A stretch of DNA of 36,583 nt from positions 1-36,583 of the forward strand of contig JAALGH010000015.1 of assembly GCA_011800155.1 (NCBI GenBank). Direction: 5' to 3'. Positions 1 through 10,419 of the stretch are shown here, piece after piece (the stretch's first letter is position 1; each line of letters begins with the position of its first letter). This stretch comes from Flammulina velutipes. Its lineage: Eukaryota > Basidiomycota > Agaricomycetes > Agaricales > Physalacriaceae. Made by a program: the position numbers and the translations under genes. Below the pieces are notes generated by a model. It worked only from the letters and a program-made list of their open reading frames with translations. It did not search any database and was not told where the DNA came from.

Positions 1-918
1 GGCCCGCCGTCTGGAGCAAATAATGTTAGCAACAAACAGTAGCGGCGGACCAGCATTACGCACCTAGAGTTCCGCTCAAGGTCTCAGGCAGGCAGCCTCG
101 GGCGGGCACCAGGAACCTGGCAGGGATACCTGGTCAGAGATGGACTTACTTCAGCCTAGGTAGAGGTGCTTGTTAATATGATGTTCGTTCAATGTGAAAG
201 GGAGGTGCTACTGACCTTGGCGACGGCCTAGCATGATGGAAGGTCGTTTAGTTGCTCATCATGGGAGAGACGTCGGCAGTGTGATTATAGCTGACACATG
301 TTTCCTCTATCACATCCGCCTGGCTTCTGTCCGCGTGAGTGAGCAGTCATACTGGCATCAGGCCCTCATCAACGTACACACAGGCCATCCAAGGGCGGTA
401 GGCCGTAGTGCTATGTTGATGAGGTTGGAGCGACAATAGGGTAGGTCAAGCCAGGCCAGAATCTACAAAGGTATCAGTGAGGCAAGAAAAGGAAAGGTAA
501 AAGAAAGACTCGCACCATTATATACCCTTGCCCCAACGGCTACAAGCTATCCATTATTTGCCGCGTCGCAGCGCTGCACTAGCATCCGAATAGGGTTTTC
601 CTCATCATGGCAGCAGGCCAGTGTTCGACTCTACCACAACGTCCAACGTTGGGACATCATCCTGTATGGGTGTTGACAGTGGGGTAGGTGGCAATTGATG
701 AGAATATGGCAAGTCGAATACCGCCGCGGCCGGACTATGTGCCACGTTGCCAGTGTGCCACGTGAATGTCATCATCATGGTGCGGCGCGTGCAGACCTGA
801 GTCGGGTGAGGCGACGGGATAACAAACTCACGAGGGAAAGCAATAGTAGTATATTTGATTATGTTACATAGAATTGTTCAAGACTAGCGGTCTTATGTGC
901 TCCAACCTCATGCTTCAA
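1..918. other. Unassigned leading region
   Basis: No gene could be supported here. Short open frames exist on both strands, but none shows a recognisable domain or a convincing splice pattern. A 10-bp perfect palindrome CCAACGTTGG lies at 643-652, and two similar words containing GTGCCACGT occur close together near 740-765. These may be promoter-like sequences, but nothing nearby ties them to a start codon. Confidence 0.4.
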
Positions 919-1317
919 TCATACACTCTCAGGACATTTGGCATAAATCCGTCGACTATATACTGGCTCAGCAAAAATGACGATTACGTGCCAAAGGCGC
1001 GTTCCTATGAAGCCTATCCTCTTTCCTTCACTCACAACGTCAAAGCGATAAGTCTTCATTTTGCTTTCTATACCAAAGGTTTCATATGGGGCTGTTGAAG
1101 CCGGGCGCTCATACGCAAACATTTCGCAGACACCCATTCCGAGCCAACTGCTCGCGTATCGGATTTCGTTATCCTGGCCTATCTCCCTCCTACGAACAAC
1201 GCGGACATCTATCCCATCCAATGTTGGCGTCCAGTGCAGCACACGGTCAACACCATTCTGGCGAACGGTTCGTCGGTATACCGACGTGACTGGTGTACAC
1301 TTGAACGGGAGTGTCAC
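919..1317 (-). CDS. Hypothetical protein, possibly jacalin-like
   Basis: A 132-residue open frame from ATG at 1317 to a stop at 919. I do not recognise it firmly. The stretch with LDGIDVR (about residues 33-39), followed later by YETFG and GKRIGFIG, loosely recalls the order of strands in jacalin-type beta-prism lectins, where a DGI strand precedes a yG.fG strand and a final GF.G strand. The glycine-rich loop that normally binds sugar is not visible. No signal peptide or membrane segment is seen. Its first third overlaps a structured repeat at 1245-1291, and it sits just downstream of a GH5 pseudogene on the same strand, so it could be non-coding sequence or a relic. The jacalin comparison is inference. 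Confidence 0.28.
   Translation of the reverse strand: MTLPFKCTPVTSVYRRTVRQNGVDRVLHWTPTLDGIDVRVVRRREIGQDNEIRYASSWLGMGVCEMFAYERPASTAPYETFGIESKMKTYRFDVVSEGKRIGFIGTRLWHVIVIFAEPVYSRRIYAKCPESV
1245..1291 (+). repeat. Three-stem structured repeat, copy A
   Basis: About 47 bp folding as an outer stem (GTCA 1246-1249 with TGAC 1287-1290), hairpin 1 (ACCATTC 1252-1258 with GAACGGT 1263-1269, one mismatch), and hairpin 2, a perfect 16-bp palindrome CGTCGGTATACCGACG at 1271-1286. Three further copies lie at 16581, 16888 and 17682. Stems are kept by paired base changes between copies. Confidence 0.6.
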
Positions 1318-1319
1318 TT

Positions 1320-2303
1320 CTCAACACTTTGATGAGTATTCCATATACGCCTTGGCCAACTCCTGTTGGACCTCCTCCTTGGCTTGCATACCATTCTGAG
1401 ACTTATTCACCGACGAAGGTTTGGACTTCCCAGTACCTGCATAGAATAAATTGGTATCACACAAAATGAATGAGCGAGACGTACCTGCGCAAGAAGGTCT
1501 TGTAATCATCAGAGAAATTATCGCAGCACCCGGTCATAGTAGCGCAGGAGCCGAAATAAGTTGTGTCGTCCGCGAGGCGCGTCCCGTCCCACCTCGCACC
1601 AACACTGCGACCGTTAATCCACTTGGCGCAATCCGTAGCGGTGTTGGACCATTCACCAATGATTGTCCAAAAGTTGTTATTCGCGTATTCGGTGACAGAG
1701 GAATGTATGAGCATGCGAACTTGGGAAAATAAGCAAACATAGATTGATCGGAAAAAAGACGTACCTGGATGTGTTCCTCCAACGAGCGACTCAGTTCACC
1801 ATTGCTGAAGATCTGATACTCGTAAGCGAGGGGGTCGATGGTGCGGCAGACGTTCGCGAGTGTTACAGCGAAGCGTAGGTTTTCGGTGCGCTGGCCAGAG
1901 TTGTCGTAGCCGTTCTGGATTCCGGGGGCGCCGTGCAGGTCGAATATGATGTGGATGGAGTGGGATTTGGCCCAGTTGAGGGCTTGGAGGACGTATGGCC
2001 AGGCGCCAGGAATGTATAGCGCTGGGGAGGTGCCGAAGGACGTGTCTGAGGATGTTACCGGGATGGACCAGTACCCTACAGGTATTCTGGGAGGCCAATT
2101 AGAGAGGGAGGACTTTAGAGAAATCAACGCACCGAACGTGGTTTATCCCAGCAGCCTGGATTTGCACAAAGTCATTTTCTGTGTACCACTATGATTTGTT
2201 AACAATGACGAGTGTCAAAGGTCAAGGATATTTACAGTTTCCCAGTGCTCAGTCAATTTATCGAGCGCGGTATCGTAGTCCTCCAGCTGGCCGAACATGT
2301 ATC
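1320..2303 (-). pseudogene. GH5 exo-1,3-beta-glucanase pseudogene
   Basis: A decayed copy of a secreted fungal exo-beta-1,3-glucanase (GH5 family, EXG-like), an enzyme that trims cell-wall beta-glucan. Minus-strand exons read FGQLEDYDTALDKLTEHWET (near 2236-2300), then TENDFVQIQAAGINHVR (2133-2188), then IPVGYWSIPVTSS and DLHGAPGIQNGYDNSGQR (2086 down to 1765), then NNFWTIIGEWSNT, DCAKWINGRSVGARWDGT and YKTFLRR (1719-1485), then YWEVQ (from 1436). Introns at 2189-2235, 2087-2132, 1720-1764 and 1437-1484 keep GT-AG ends. The lesions are clear: about 90 residues are missing between RTID and YQIFSN, removing the NEP segment with the acid/base glutamate; the 1720-1764 junction shifts frame; a stop follows YWEVQTFVGE; and the WTWK-containing C terminus is gone. 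A stop also lies just before the first exon. The family call is strong. The loss of function follows from the missing catalytic segment. Confidence 0.85.
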
Positions 2304-3110
2304 AGGCACGACCAAAGTTGTACAATTAGTCCGTTGAAGGATCTAAAATTGGTACTGATGTGCTATTAACGAGCTAGAATTGGTTCGACACTCTGTCCGC
2401 CCGTCAACCTGAATCGGTTATCCCGACGGTGGCTGTGCACCACCGCGCTATCATGACATCCTGCTTCCATCAGCGACTCGTTTGCCCCAGTCGCCATCGG
2501 CGACTGGAAGGGACGTGATGATGTGGAAGCTGAGTACCAGTAATGACATTGAAAGAGATACAGGTCTATTTAAATATATTTCTCTGAAGACTATCTGAGT
2601 CTTCGACTGGCAGCCGCCGGGGCGAAAATGCCAGGCGCTTCATCCGACTCAGCATAGCCTGCCCACTGACGTCTCCATCTTTTTAAAACTGGCGCCACGG
2701 CACTCTGCTGAACTGGACCCCGAGACACGGGCTTCGCCACTCGATTGGAACGTCTGATTATTGGCGCTGCCACGGGAAATGTTGCTTCGATATTCTCGTC
2801 CCTCGTTACGCGCTTCTGCAGAGTGTTGAATCTCGATGGCGGGAGGAAAGGGGAAGGAAGTCTTCCGTCCCACTCACCCTAATCGGGAAACCAAACGTCG
2901 GTGGCGCGAATGTGCCAATTTTAGCTTGATGTGTGGTATGATCTGATCTTAGCTCGTTCGTTTTGGGTCACTCCAATTTTAGCTACTTACAACAGACTAA
3001 TAGTACTACTTTGGTATAGACTCCGACAAGACCCCACCTTACCAACGATATCATTTCCAGCAACCTCCATACACGACGACATACGGAACGGTACAGGTCA
3101 TATCCATTTG
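2304..3110. other. Unassigned region with a short hairpin
   Basis: No supported gene. Short basic open frames on the minus strand (about 2591-2873) show no domain. The 5' part of the GH5 gene (signal peptide and the segment before FGQ) should lie near 2310-2450 but is not recognisable. Likewise the metal-binding GDxHG and GDxxDRG parts of the PP1 copy that begins after 3110 are not found here. Confidence 0.4.
2487..2507. repeat. Perfect 9-bp stem hairpin
   Basis: CCAGTCGCC and GGCGACTGG are separated by three bases. The stem resembles hairpin 2 of the structured repeat copy at 17682 (which carries GTCGCT and AGCGAC), but the flanking stems are not convincingly present, so it is listed separately. 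Confidence 0.5.
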
Positions 3111-3124
3111 TGTTCTCCTTACGC

Positions 3125-3700
3125 GTTGAGGTTAGCTTGGAGTGTTGGCCCCAAAACTTCTTCATCCTCTCCGACAACCATGAATGCGCCAGTGTAAATC
3201 ATATTTATGGTTTCTACGACGAATGTACGGTCGCTCCCTTCCACCCACCTTATCTTCCTTACCCTTCCCAGGCAAACGGCGATACAACATCAAACTTTGG
3301 AAGACCTTTACCGACTGCTTCAACTGCCTATCCATCGCCGCTATCATCGACGAGAAGATTTTCACCATGCACGGCAGTTCAAGCCCCGACCTGCAATCAA
3401 TGGAGTAGATACGACGGAGTCATGCGACCAACCGACGTCCCAGATATTGGTCTCCTCTGCGACCTCTCATGGTCTGACCCCGACAAGGACAGGCTGGTCA
3501 GAAAACGATCGTGGCGTCTCCTTCACCTTGGGGTCATACGTCGTTTCGTGTTTCCTCCAAAAGCACGACATGGAGACCTTATCTGTCGGGCACATCGAGT
3601 CGTGGAGGACGGGTACGAGCTCTTCGCCAAGAGGCATCCAGTCACCCTCTTGAACAAGTGTAAGGAACACGGTTGTTGGGTACATGGCTCAAGCAGCCAT
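3125..3700 (+). pseudogene. PP1 serine/threonine phosphatase pseudogene (fragment)
   Basis: A partial, frame-broken copy of the catalytic subunit of protein phosphatase 1 (GLC7/PPP1C family). The readable order is [20 protein letters not shown], then a 47-bp intron (3225-3271) whose removal restores [15 protein letters not shown], then [60 protein letters not shown] and [18 protein letters not shown]. In the family, GNHE supplies metal ligands and HGG follows the IFTMHG strand; here the glycine of GNHE and the preceding arginine are changed (SDNHE), and HGG reads HGS. A TAG replaces the glutamine after DLQSME, and reading frame changes near 3415, 3490 and 3570. The N-terminal metal-binding half and the C-terminal SAPNYC segment are absent. 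It retains an intron, so it was copied as DNA. Confidence 0.88.
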
Positions 3701-3884
3701 TTATCAATTTGTACAGCTCGTTCATCTACCCGAAATGCTAATACTCACTCTTTTATCTTTAGGTCGCCAACAGAACCTGGTTGAAATATTCGTCAACGAT
3801 TCAAATTCCCGAAGGACACTCCAAGTGCCAGTATGATGCTTTTATTTTATTCTTGGAGCTAAAAGGGCAATAGGATGAATATTT

Positions 3885-4438
3885 GAAGAACTTGCTAGAC
3901 CTACACCGCATCTCCAAACGTTTCCAGAAGTCACAGGCATCCCTCGAAGACGTCGTTCGTGTATACCAGGTTGTTCAAAAACTTTTTGGTTTAATTGAGA
4001 CACGGTGATGTTCAACCTGGGGACTGGAGACGTAGAAGGCGCTGAAGAACAACTTGTATTACTTTGGGTATCTTCGTTCTTTATTGTCCCTTCCTTACGA
4101 CTTAATCTTACCCCTCTAGGAATACCAAACAAACCTGTCGGCCTACGCTGAAATGGTCGAGCAGACACTTGACCTGGAACAGTTGGATCACCACAGCTAT
4201 ATTATAAAGCCTGACTTTGGCCCGAGGCTGAAAGAGTATGCGAAGCAGCTTCTCGAGGTAAGCCCTGTTTGCTTTCAGTTTGTATGGGTATAATCTGATA
4301 GGGTGTGGCCATTAGACACGGGATGGATTGGATGAGGAACATGCTTCGGCCAGGGAAGATCTAGAGCTAGACTTGGTTAAGAAGTTGCATCTAGAGAACA
4401 GCCAACAGTATGGCTATTGCTTCCGATTGACGAAGAGT
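3885..4438 (+). pseudogene. MSH2 (MutS homologue 2) fragment, copy 1
   Basis: A fragment of the mismatch-repair ATPase MSH2 covering part of the lever/clamp region. Exon pieces read [20 protein letters not shown] and [16 protein letters not shown] (3901-4010), then after an intron ending at 4119, EYQTNLSAYAEMVEQTLDLE and IIKPDFGPRL (4120-4257), then after intron 4258-4315, [15 protein letters not shown] and [19 protein letters not shown] (4316-4438), followed by a GTGAGT donor. The frame is lost after GLIET. The mismatch-binding domain, the connector and the ATPase with its Walker A site are all absent, so it cannot be a working repair protein. After the donor at 4439 similarity to the other copy lasts about 50 bp and then ends near 4490. 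Residues 3897-4195 are nearly identical to an inverted block at 31987-32285. Confidence 0.88.
3897..4195 (+). repeat. 299-bp inverted duplication, left arm
   Basis: This block equals the reverse complement of 31987-32285. Reading both arms base by base I find two differences in 299 bp and no length change, including through the intron at about 4070-4119. Sequence just outside matches only patchily. It is a part of the MSH2 fragment, not a separate gene; a 108-residue open frame on its opposite strand is an antisense artefact. Confidence 0.85.
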
Positions 4439-4489
4439 GTGAGTACCTTCTCTTCATTCCAATTTGGCTGATGCAAGGCTCTATACTAG

Positions 4490-5840
4490 ACGACACATTA
4501 GATTGCATCAGAGATCAGCAGCAAGGCCTGCGACAACAATTTTGCTATCGACACCCGCCCCGTTATGCATATCACTTCATCCATTCCGATTGCCAGGCGA
4601 TGCTTAGGACACTGTGGACGCGCCTTACAAGTCGCATTATGATATGTAAGTACTCCTTTCTTGGGAGTGTCATAAGACTGACAAAACGCTACTTAGCCTC
4701 CTTTCGCTCGTTTTCCAATCTCGTCGCTAATCCGTCGACGCCTTAACTACAACTTCACCACGTCTTTCATCTCATTTGGGAGCCGTTTCCGATTCACTAC
4801 CTCGGGGGAATGGACCTCTGTCAACGACTTTATCATTAACCGGTAAGGATGAACTCAATGTCATAATCGCCGATGCCTCCTTCGCGGGTCACTCAATAGA
4901 CGCGATAGCATGACTACTAATGTATGTGAATGTCCGATATGGCTGTATTGGGCAAATACTGACAAGAACATCATGTAGCCTCTCATTCGAGAAATGACGA
5001 AAGTGGCTATAGATTCACCTACGCTGAACGCATCGTCACCGTAATTCCGACGTCTCCTAGGTGCTACCATAGCTCTGCTTTGACGCGAACAAATCGACCA
5101 CTACGCATTGTTTCAATTTCGACCCCCCGCCACACTTGGGTTTGAACCAAATTCCATTTTCGACACTGGCCACGAACGGACACGTCTGGCACCACGAATA
5201 CAACCATTAGAACGATATGTAAGTCTTGGATCTCCTTAATGTTTGCGAATACTGATAGAATCGAGCTTAGACTCCGAGTGCGTCTAGATGTTGGGAGTGA
5301 TCCCTGGAACGAAGGGTCGTTTCCTTGGAGGCGTCTCGACTGTCTCGAAGCACCTGAAGCCATATTCACGTTCATCGACGGAATCGCGCGAATAGGAAGT
5401 TGTCGGTAGTCCTAGGATCGACCGATGTTGTATACGTGGCTTTGGACACGTCTGACAGTGCCCTCTAACACGAGGTTGCTAAAAAAAATTCAGCGATGAG
5501 TTACAGATGCCTTACACACCTGTGAGAGAATCCTCGACTACCCACACAGTCGTTCTGCAACGTCAACCAAGCGTTGACTTGACTTTTGTCCCTTGTAGAC
5601 ACAAAATCGTTTTGGTGTTCAAAAAACTGTAACCTCGCGTTGACAGTTGAACCCGAGCCCCTAGCGAACACGTCAAATATATGATATTGAGTCCAATGAG
5701 GACCGCGGGGACGAAAGAACACGAGGCGTGAAGTAGACGAAACGACGAAACGACGAGGGTAAGAGTAAAGAGTAAAGTACAAGCGAGCGGAACGCGAGCG
5801 ATAAGGTCCGAAACAAACAGTAATCAATATCCATGCCCAA
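4490..5840 (+). other. Unrecognised exon-like sequence
   Basis: Several plus-strand stretches look spliced but cannot be named. A piece ending at about 4645 before GTAAGT is followed, after an intron ending TTAG near 4697, by a stretch reading RRRLNYNFTTSFISFGSRF and FTTSGEWTSVNDFIINR. Further on, FEPNSIFDTGHERTRLAP precedes another GTAAGT near 5218 and then LRVRLDVGSDPWNEGSF and LEAPEAIFTFIDGIARI (about 5275-5390). Stops interrupt any long model. These may be remnants of one or two genes. From 5400 to 5840 I see only low-complexity GACGA-type words and no gene. Confidence 0.3.
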
Positions 5841-5864
5841 TGCGGAATGGGCCGTTACACAAAC

Positions 5865-6730
5865 TTAGTTATCTTCAGCAAGATCAGCACGACCAATGGC
5901 TCGGAAGATTGCGTTGATTCTTTTGGGGAGTGCGCCGTTGCCATTAATCATCTGGGCATCTGGGAAGTAGCCTTTGAAGTAACAATAGCTCTCCTCCAGG
6001 CTAAGGTTGCGGATGGCGAGGGCGGTATCCAAACGTGGAAGGGTGATATCATGATTCTGCTGAATGAAAGCTTTTAGTCTTAACACCAGAAAATTTTATC
6101 GAGACTTACCGGACGCGGACCGGCAACACGAGCACCCCACGGAGCCTGTCCATCAACAAAGTGAATCTCCTCAAAGGGCCCTTCGGACACCAGGGTGTTT
6201 CGATGCTAATTGATGATAAATTGAGATAGTGAGTGAAAATCAAAGGAAGAAAGGAGAGAGGGCTCACTTGGAGTACATAGTTTGTGAGTTTATCTATCTT
6301 ATTCTCGATTCTTTGAATTTGTTCACGAACAGGTTGAAACCACAAGGCTAAGCATCAACATAGGATATGTTAATTCTTTGATAAAGACGATGAAATCAAA
6401 CAACGCACGGGCAGCATCTGCTTCCAACGAATGGAGTTGGACTCTGGTTGCGTAACGAATACACGCAGCGACAGCGGGTGGGGTGACATGGTTGGGAGTA
6501 CCAGGACCAGAAGACTGGTCTGTGTGCTTAATGAGTTTGGAGTCACAGAAAGTTAGGAAACGTTTACATTGCGCCCGGACTGCCATCGATGCAAGTTTAT
6601 ATGCTGCGATAATGTCATTGTCGCTAGGAGGGTTGGTAGGAGGCGTAGGGAAGACTAGCGACCCATAGATATGGTTAGGATCCTGACGTAGTAAATCCAA
6701 GCCATTCGGGAGGTTGTCGTCCTGTGGCAT
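5865..6730 (-). CDS. Mug135-like fungal protein, four exons
   Basis: A continuous 230-residue protein results from four exons: 6409-6730, 6268-6347, 6110-6205 and 5865-6059. The three introns (6348-6408, 6206-6267, 6060-6109) all have GT-AG ends, and the phases agree. The C-terminal half reads GPFEEIHFVDGQAPWGARV, then LPRLDTALAIRNLSLEESY, then YFKGYF and a final AIFRAIGRADLAEDN. This PF-x-DG-x-P, then P-L, then I-R-x-L-x-x-x-x-x-x-Y-x-x-G-Y pattern is what I associate with the Mug135-like C-terminal domain found in many mushroom proteins; the fission-yeast namesake is a meiotically upregulated gene of unknown biochemistry. The middle (REQIQRIENKIDKLTNYV) is a probable short coiled coil. The ATG at 6730 is the first in frame. 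No lesion is visible, which is unusual in this window. The domain call is from memory. Confidence 0.68.
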
Positions 6731-6864
6731 GTTGGTTGTCGAAGAAGAAGTTGGAATTACCTAGGTCCGGGAAGTCTTTGGTCTTCTGCCCTTAGCACGT
6801 GCGTCCCGATTTGGATGTTGGGCCGGCCTCTCGGCGGTAAATAATGAAGTCTCTTTAATTAAAT
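6731..6864. promoter_or_regulatory. Short divergent intergenic region
   Basis: This 134-bp gap separates the start of the Mug135-like gene (minus) from a small plus-strand open frame. It holds an AT-rich word TTAATTAAAT immediately before the plus-strand ATG. A shared promoter is possible but rests only on position. Confidence 0.3.
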
Positions 6865-7107
6865 ATGAGCGCAGCGAGTCCTCCTGCCGAAGGCGGGGCC
6901 GTAAGCTCGTCTAGCACTACAAATGTAAAGAACGTACTTGGCGATGTCACTCAGTGTGGAAATGGTACCAGGCGGCGCCTGGACGATGCCTCAAAGATAG
7001 TGAGTAGAAAACATGCCGAAAGTCAAGCGCCGGAGTCAAGAACTTCTAGTTATCGTCCAAGTATGGCTCTTCAAACTTCAAGGATCAGCCAAGAATCAAT
7101 CTTTTAG
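6865..7107 (+). CDS. Hypothetical protein, short
   Basis: An 80-residue open frame starting directly after an AT-rich stretch. It contains NVKNVLGDVTQ, faintly like the LGDVTN word near the N terminus of B-type cyclins, and is otherwise rich in serine and charged residues. A GTGAGT at about 6999 could be a splice donor, in which case the last 35 residues would be wrong. No domain follows downstream that would support a cyclin. Function unknown; it may be non-coding. Confidence 0.22.
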   Translation: MSAASPPAEGGAVSSSSTTNVKNVLGDVTQCGNGTRRRLDDASKIVSRKHAESQAPESRTSSYRPSMALQTSRISQESIF

Positions 7108-8238
7108 TGTGTGGTGGCGCACTTGGAACCTTTGGTCAAACAAAGACAAACTTGACCTTTCTTTCCCGGCGACCATGATCATCGTTCCCTACACCTTGCT
7201 CTTCCAAATGTCCTCCCTCGTGTTTGGTGAATAAAGAATAGCACTCTGCAAGACCATCGACATTCATTTCGTCGATAGACAGTAGTTTTCAGTCTGGGAT
7301 GCCGACATTAGGCAGCAGCGGCGATGACGAGAAGATTCGGACTCGGACGAGGCGATGATGATTCGGAGACGACAAGGCGACGACGATGACGATGACTGAC
7401 ATTGGATAGGACTGTCAAGGTTGTTGTGCTGCTCTCCCGATTTCCGGGGTTTTCTTTGTTTTCGGCCTGGCTACTCCCACTGGAATTGAATATTTGCTGT
7501 GGGACGAGAAGGATCAGGAAGAGAAACGACGCTGTCGGGCATGCTTTGGCTCGGGTGTGTCTTCCTAGATGATAAGTCTTCCTGTCGTTGATCCCGTTCC
7601 GCGCATAGATTTGTATGTTTACCATTCTTTTGGACTTGGGCGTATCTGCCCGGACACTCCATGTGTATGCTGCTAGCTCTACCTAACGATGACGACAATT
7701 CCCGAGCCATCCATATGACCGCCTACTAAAGCAAGACTCCCTCCGTCTACGCTCTCACTGGCCCGCGCTGTGGCTGGATCATCACGCCTGCTGCCAACCA
7801 CCTGACGTTTTCGTTGTTCTCCGTTCCCTCCGTCTTCGATGCTTAATACGCGCAATGGAAGAAAACTCGCCGTTTTGCCATCTCCATATATACTCCTGCC
7901 TTGGTGCAATGATACCGATTTCCTAGCCATTGGACCAACGTCAGTCTCTCTCATCTCTCTCGGATCTGTGACTGCACAAAGGACCGTGCCCGACTATCTC
8001 ATGCCCTCGCAGTCCGCCGTTAACGCCTGGTGGCCCTCCAAACATAGATACTTCCAACATCGACGTTGTGTGGCGCACCTCTTTGGAATGACCTCTGCGG
8101 ATCCGACTTTCGACCATTGCAGCTGCTGCGCCTGATGTACCACTGGGTGGAATAGGTTCCTTTGGTCCCCCAGAACGGATAACGAGCGCTGGGGAAGTCA
8201 TTCTTGTATTTCCATACAATATGCTTACTTACCTCCAG
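7108..8238. other. Unassigned region
   Basis: No gene could be supported. Overlapping open frames on both strands (about 7308-8219) show serine- and arginine-rich translations without motifs, and GACGA-type low-complexity sequence occurs at 7310-7400. Confidence 0.4.
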
Positions 8239-8649
8239 ATAGCAGAGTTCCCACCCGTTTGGATGGATTCCGGGCGCGTCGGAAAGCGATTCGTAAGGCC
8301 CTGGTAGTGACTATCTTCGATTTCTGTATTGATGAGGTGTTTTTTTTAACCTAGTTCGAAATCAATCTTGCATTACCACATCAATTGGGGGAGAGGATTG
8401 AACTGAATTCCGTCGCCGTTCCAATGTTGCTTTGGCATTCGTAACAATAATCTCTGACGGCGGTGGTTCCATGTATTGTACCCACTCGTTGTGGTACAGA
8501 GGAAGTATCACGAGCGAAAAGAAGAAGAGCTCGTCGCATTGGAACGCGAAAAGAATATGCTGGAGGAAGAGGTGAAACGTTGGAAGAAGCACTCAAATCA
8601 AGTCAACTTTCTGGTAAAAGAACAACTCGAACGTAGGAAGCAGATGTAA
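8239..8649 (+). pseudogene. Unrecognised gene remnant with C-terminal coiled coil
   Basis: Two exon-like pieces on the plus strand. The first follows a CTCCAG acceptor at 8238 and reads RVPTRLDGFRARRKAIRKAL followed by VVTIFDFCIDEV. The second follows a TACAG acceptor at 8499 and reads KYHERKEEELVALEREKN, then MLEEEVKRWKKHSNQVNFLV and a stop at 8647-8649; this has the spacing of a coiled coil. The segment between them carries stops in the relevant frames and no clear donor. I do not recognise the family. The clean stop suggests the second piece is a true C terminus of a longer protein whose front part has been lost or is unreadable. Confidence 0.32.
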
Positions 8650-10419
8650 TGTGGCGGGACGCCTCAACGCCAAACTTGTACAATGGTCACGTGCAATAAA
8701 TTACTTTCTTTCGTACCGCCATCATCTACGTTCATATTTACTGGAGCGCCACCGTCGTCGTCCAATCCCGCCTCTTTCGACGCTCCTTGCTACTACGATT
8801 ATCCACAAATGCGCCTGCCTACCGGATGGACGGCGAACGAAGAAACTGCGGGCGAATAAGAAGGAAGGAATAGATGAAGAGCGTTGATAGATTTGTAGAC
8901 AATTCTCTAGACCCGCTCTGGTGCGTCCCACTTTAACCCTATCTGAACACTTCTAACCCAACATCCTGATATTAGCGTCGCAGGACGCTGACGCGTCGGA
9001 CGCAGGTCACAGTCAAACAAAGACAGACCACCACACCACGCCTGTCCGCGTTGTGTAGGACGTCTGCCCGGGATAAACGGACGTAGTATCGCAACCCAGG
9101 TGTGTGTTCTTTCGGTGTCTTTGCCTTGGCTGGCCAGCATTTCCTACACCTAGACCCCTTCTCGCAGCGATCAGAGTTTAGAGAGCTCTTCTCGCGTTCA
9201 TTCCGACATAGGTGCGTAGCGTTTCGATATCCTTGCCTTGGCTGACCATGATCTCTAGCGCATAGACCCCTCCGCGAAGCGATCACCCCTTGAAGACCTT
9301 CAGCACGCAGCAATACATCGATTCTGGTGGTTGGCCTCCTTGCTTTCTTCAAAATTGTCGACTTCTCTCTCGGGACCGTACCGACGGCTCAAGTCTCTAC
9401 GCCAATGAATCCACCAGCCAGTAGGGATCTACCCTCCCCTTTACCATCCTATCTTCTCCTCAACCACGCCGCTGTCCCAAGACGTGTGTACGCCCTTCCC
9501 GTGACTTAGCTCGTACCGGTTGGTCTACATTTGGACGGCAAACTCTCTCTTGCCTATCTAATTTCCTCACCCCACCTGTTCCTCATTTCGAAAGGGCTAT
9601 GCAGGCGGTTCTCTCGCGCCGCCTGCGGCTCTCCGAAATACTCATTCTTCACCTACGCTTCCCCGTTGACCGATATATGCCCCTGGACGACACCTTGTCG
9701 CTGTTCGAACAATTTTGTTCGCCACCTATCGATACAGCACCGTCGGAAATGCAATATCTTCGTCGAAACATGTAGAATGCGACGGTACCGAAGTTATCGC
9801 AACATGGTACGTCTCCTTCATGTCAACATGGTCGGCTGGATATCTTCTCAGGCGTTAGAACGTGCAACAGATACACTACAGTAGCAGGCGTGCTTTGTTG
9901 AGTTACTCACTTCATCTCAAGGCGGCAATAGGACTCTGGCGCTAGCCGCTTAGGCATTTGGACATATACTTTATACGATTTTTGTTATGACTCAATATGC
10001 TTTACCAGCTTTCTGGGACACGCCTCAGCTACATATCCTCCCACTTCAACCTTCCCACTTCCTATTCCCATCGCGTAGGTGTGCTTTCGCGATGCAGAAC
10101 GACGCTTAGCTGATTGTTCCGCAGATTTAGGATTCTGACATACTGTATAGGCAATAATGGAAACCCCGTATACGTTGTCGAACGACAGGATCTTGGTGCG
10201 CGCACCTACGATTATGTTATCCCGCGCATTGACGAAAGCTATAGGTATACTGTAGTAGAAATATATCCACGTTAGGTACACCCTCCACAATCTTCGCCAC
10301 AATCTTCGCGTCCACTGAAGATGTTTGGCCGACTTTAGACTTATGTATCTTCCCCGCGTTCGTAATCAAATTCATCAGCTTTATTTTAACACTTTAATCC
10401 ACATTTATTCAAGTATCCT
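8650..10419. other. Unassigned region with a 112-bp tandem duplication
   Basis: No named gene. A plus-strand open stretch around 9590-9773 (MQAVLSRRLRLSEILILHL, later MPLDDTLSLFEQF) is 58 codons from its first ATG and unrecognised. Two diverged tandem units lie at about 9100-9175 and 9212-9287. Confidence 0.35.
9100..9287. repeat. Diverged tandem duplication, 112-bp spacing
   Basis: TTGCCTTGGCTG at 9121 recurs at 9233, and AGCGATCA at 9166 recurs at 9278, both exactly 112 bp apart. The sequence between is similar but diverged, so this is an old tandem duplication. Confidence 0.55.

Noticed and set aside
3842..4168. A 108-codon open frame on the minus strand, with a near-identical partner on the plus strand at 31834-32409
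   Set aside because: Both are antisense to the MSH2 fragments. Their similarity comes from the inverted duplication, not from a conserved protein.
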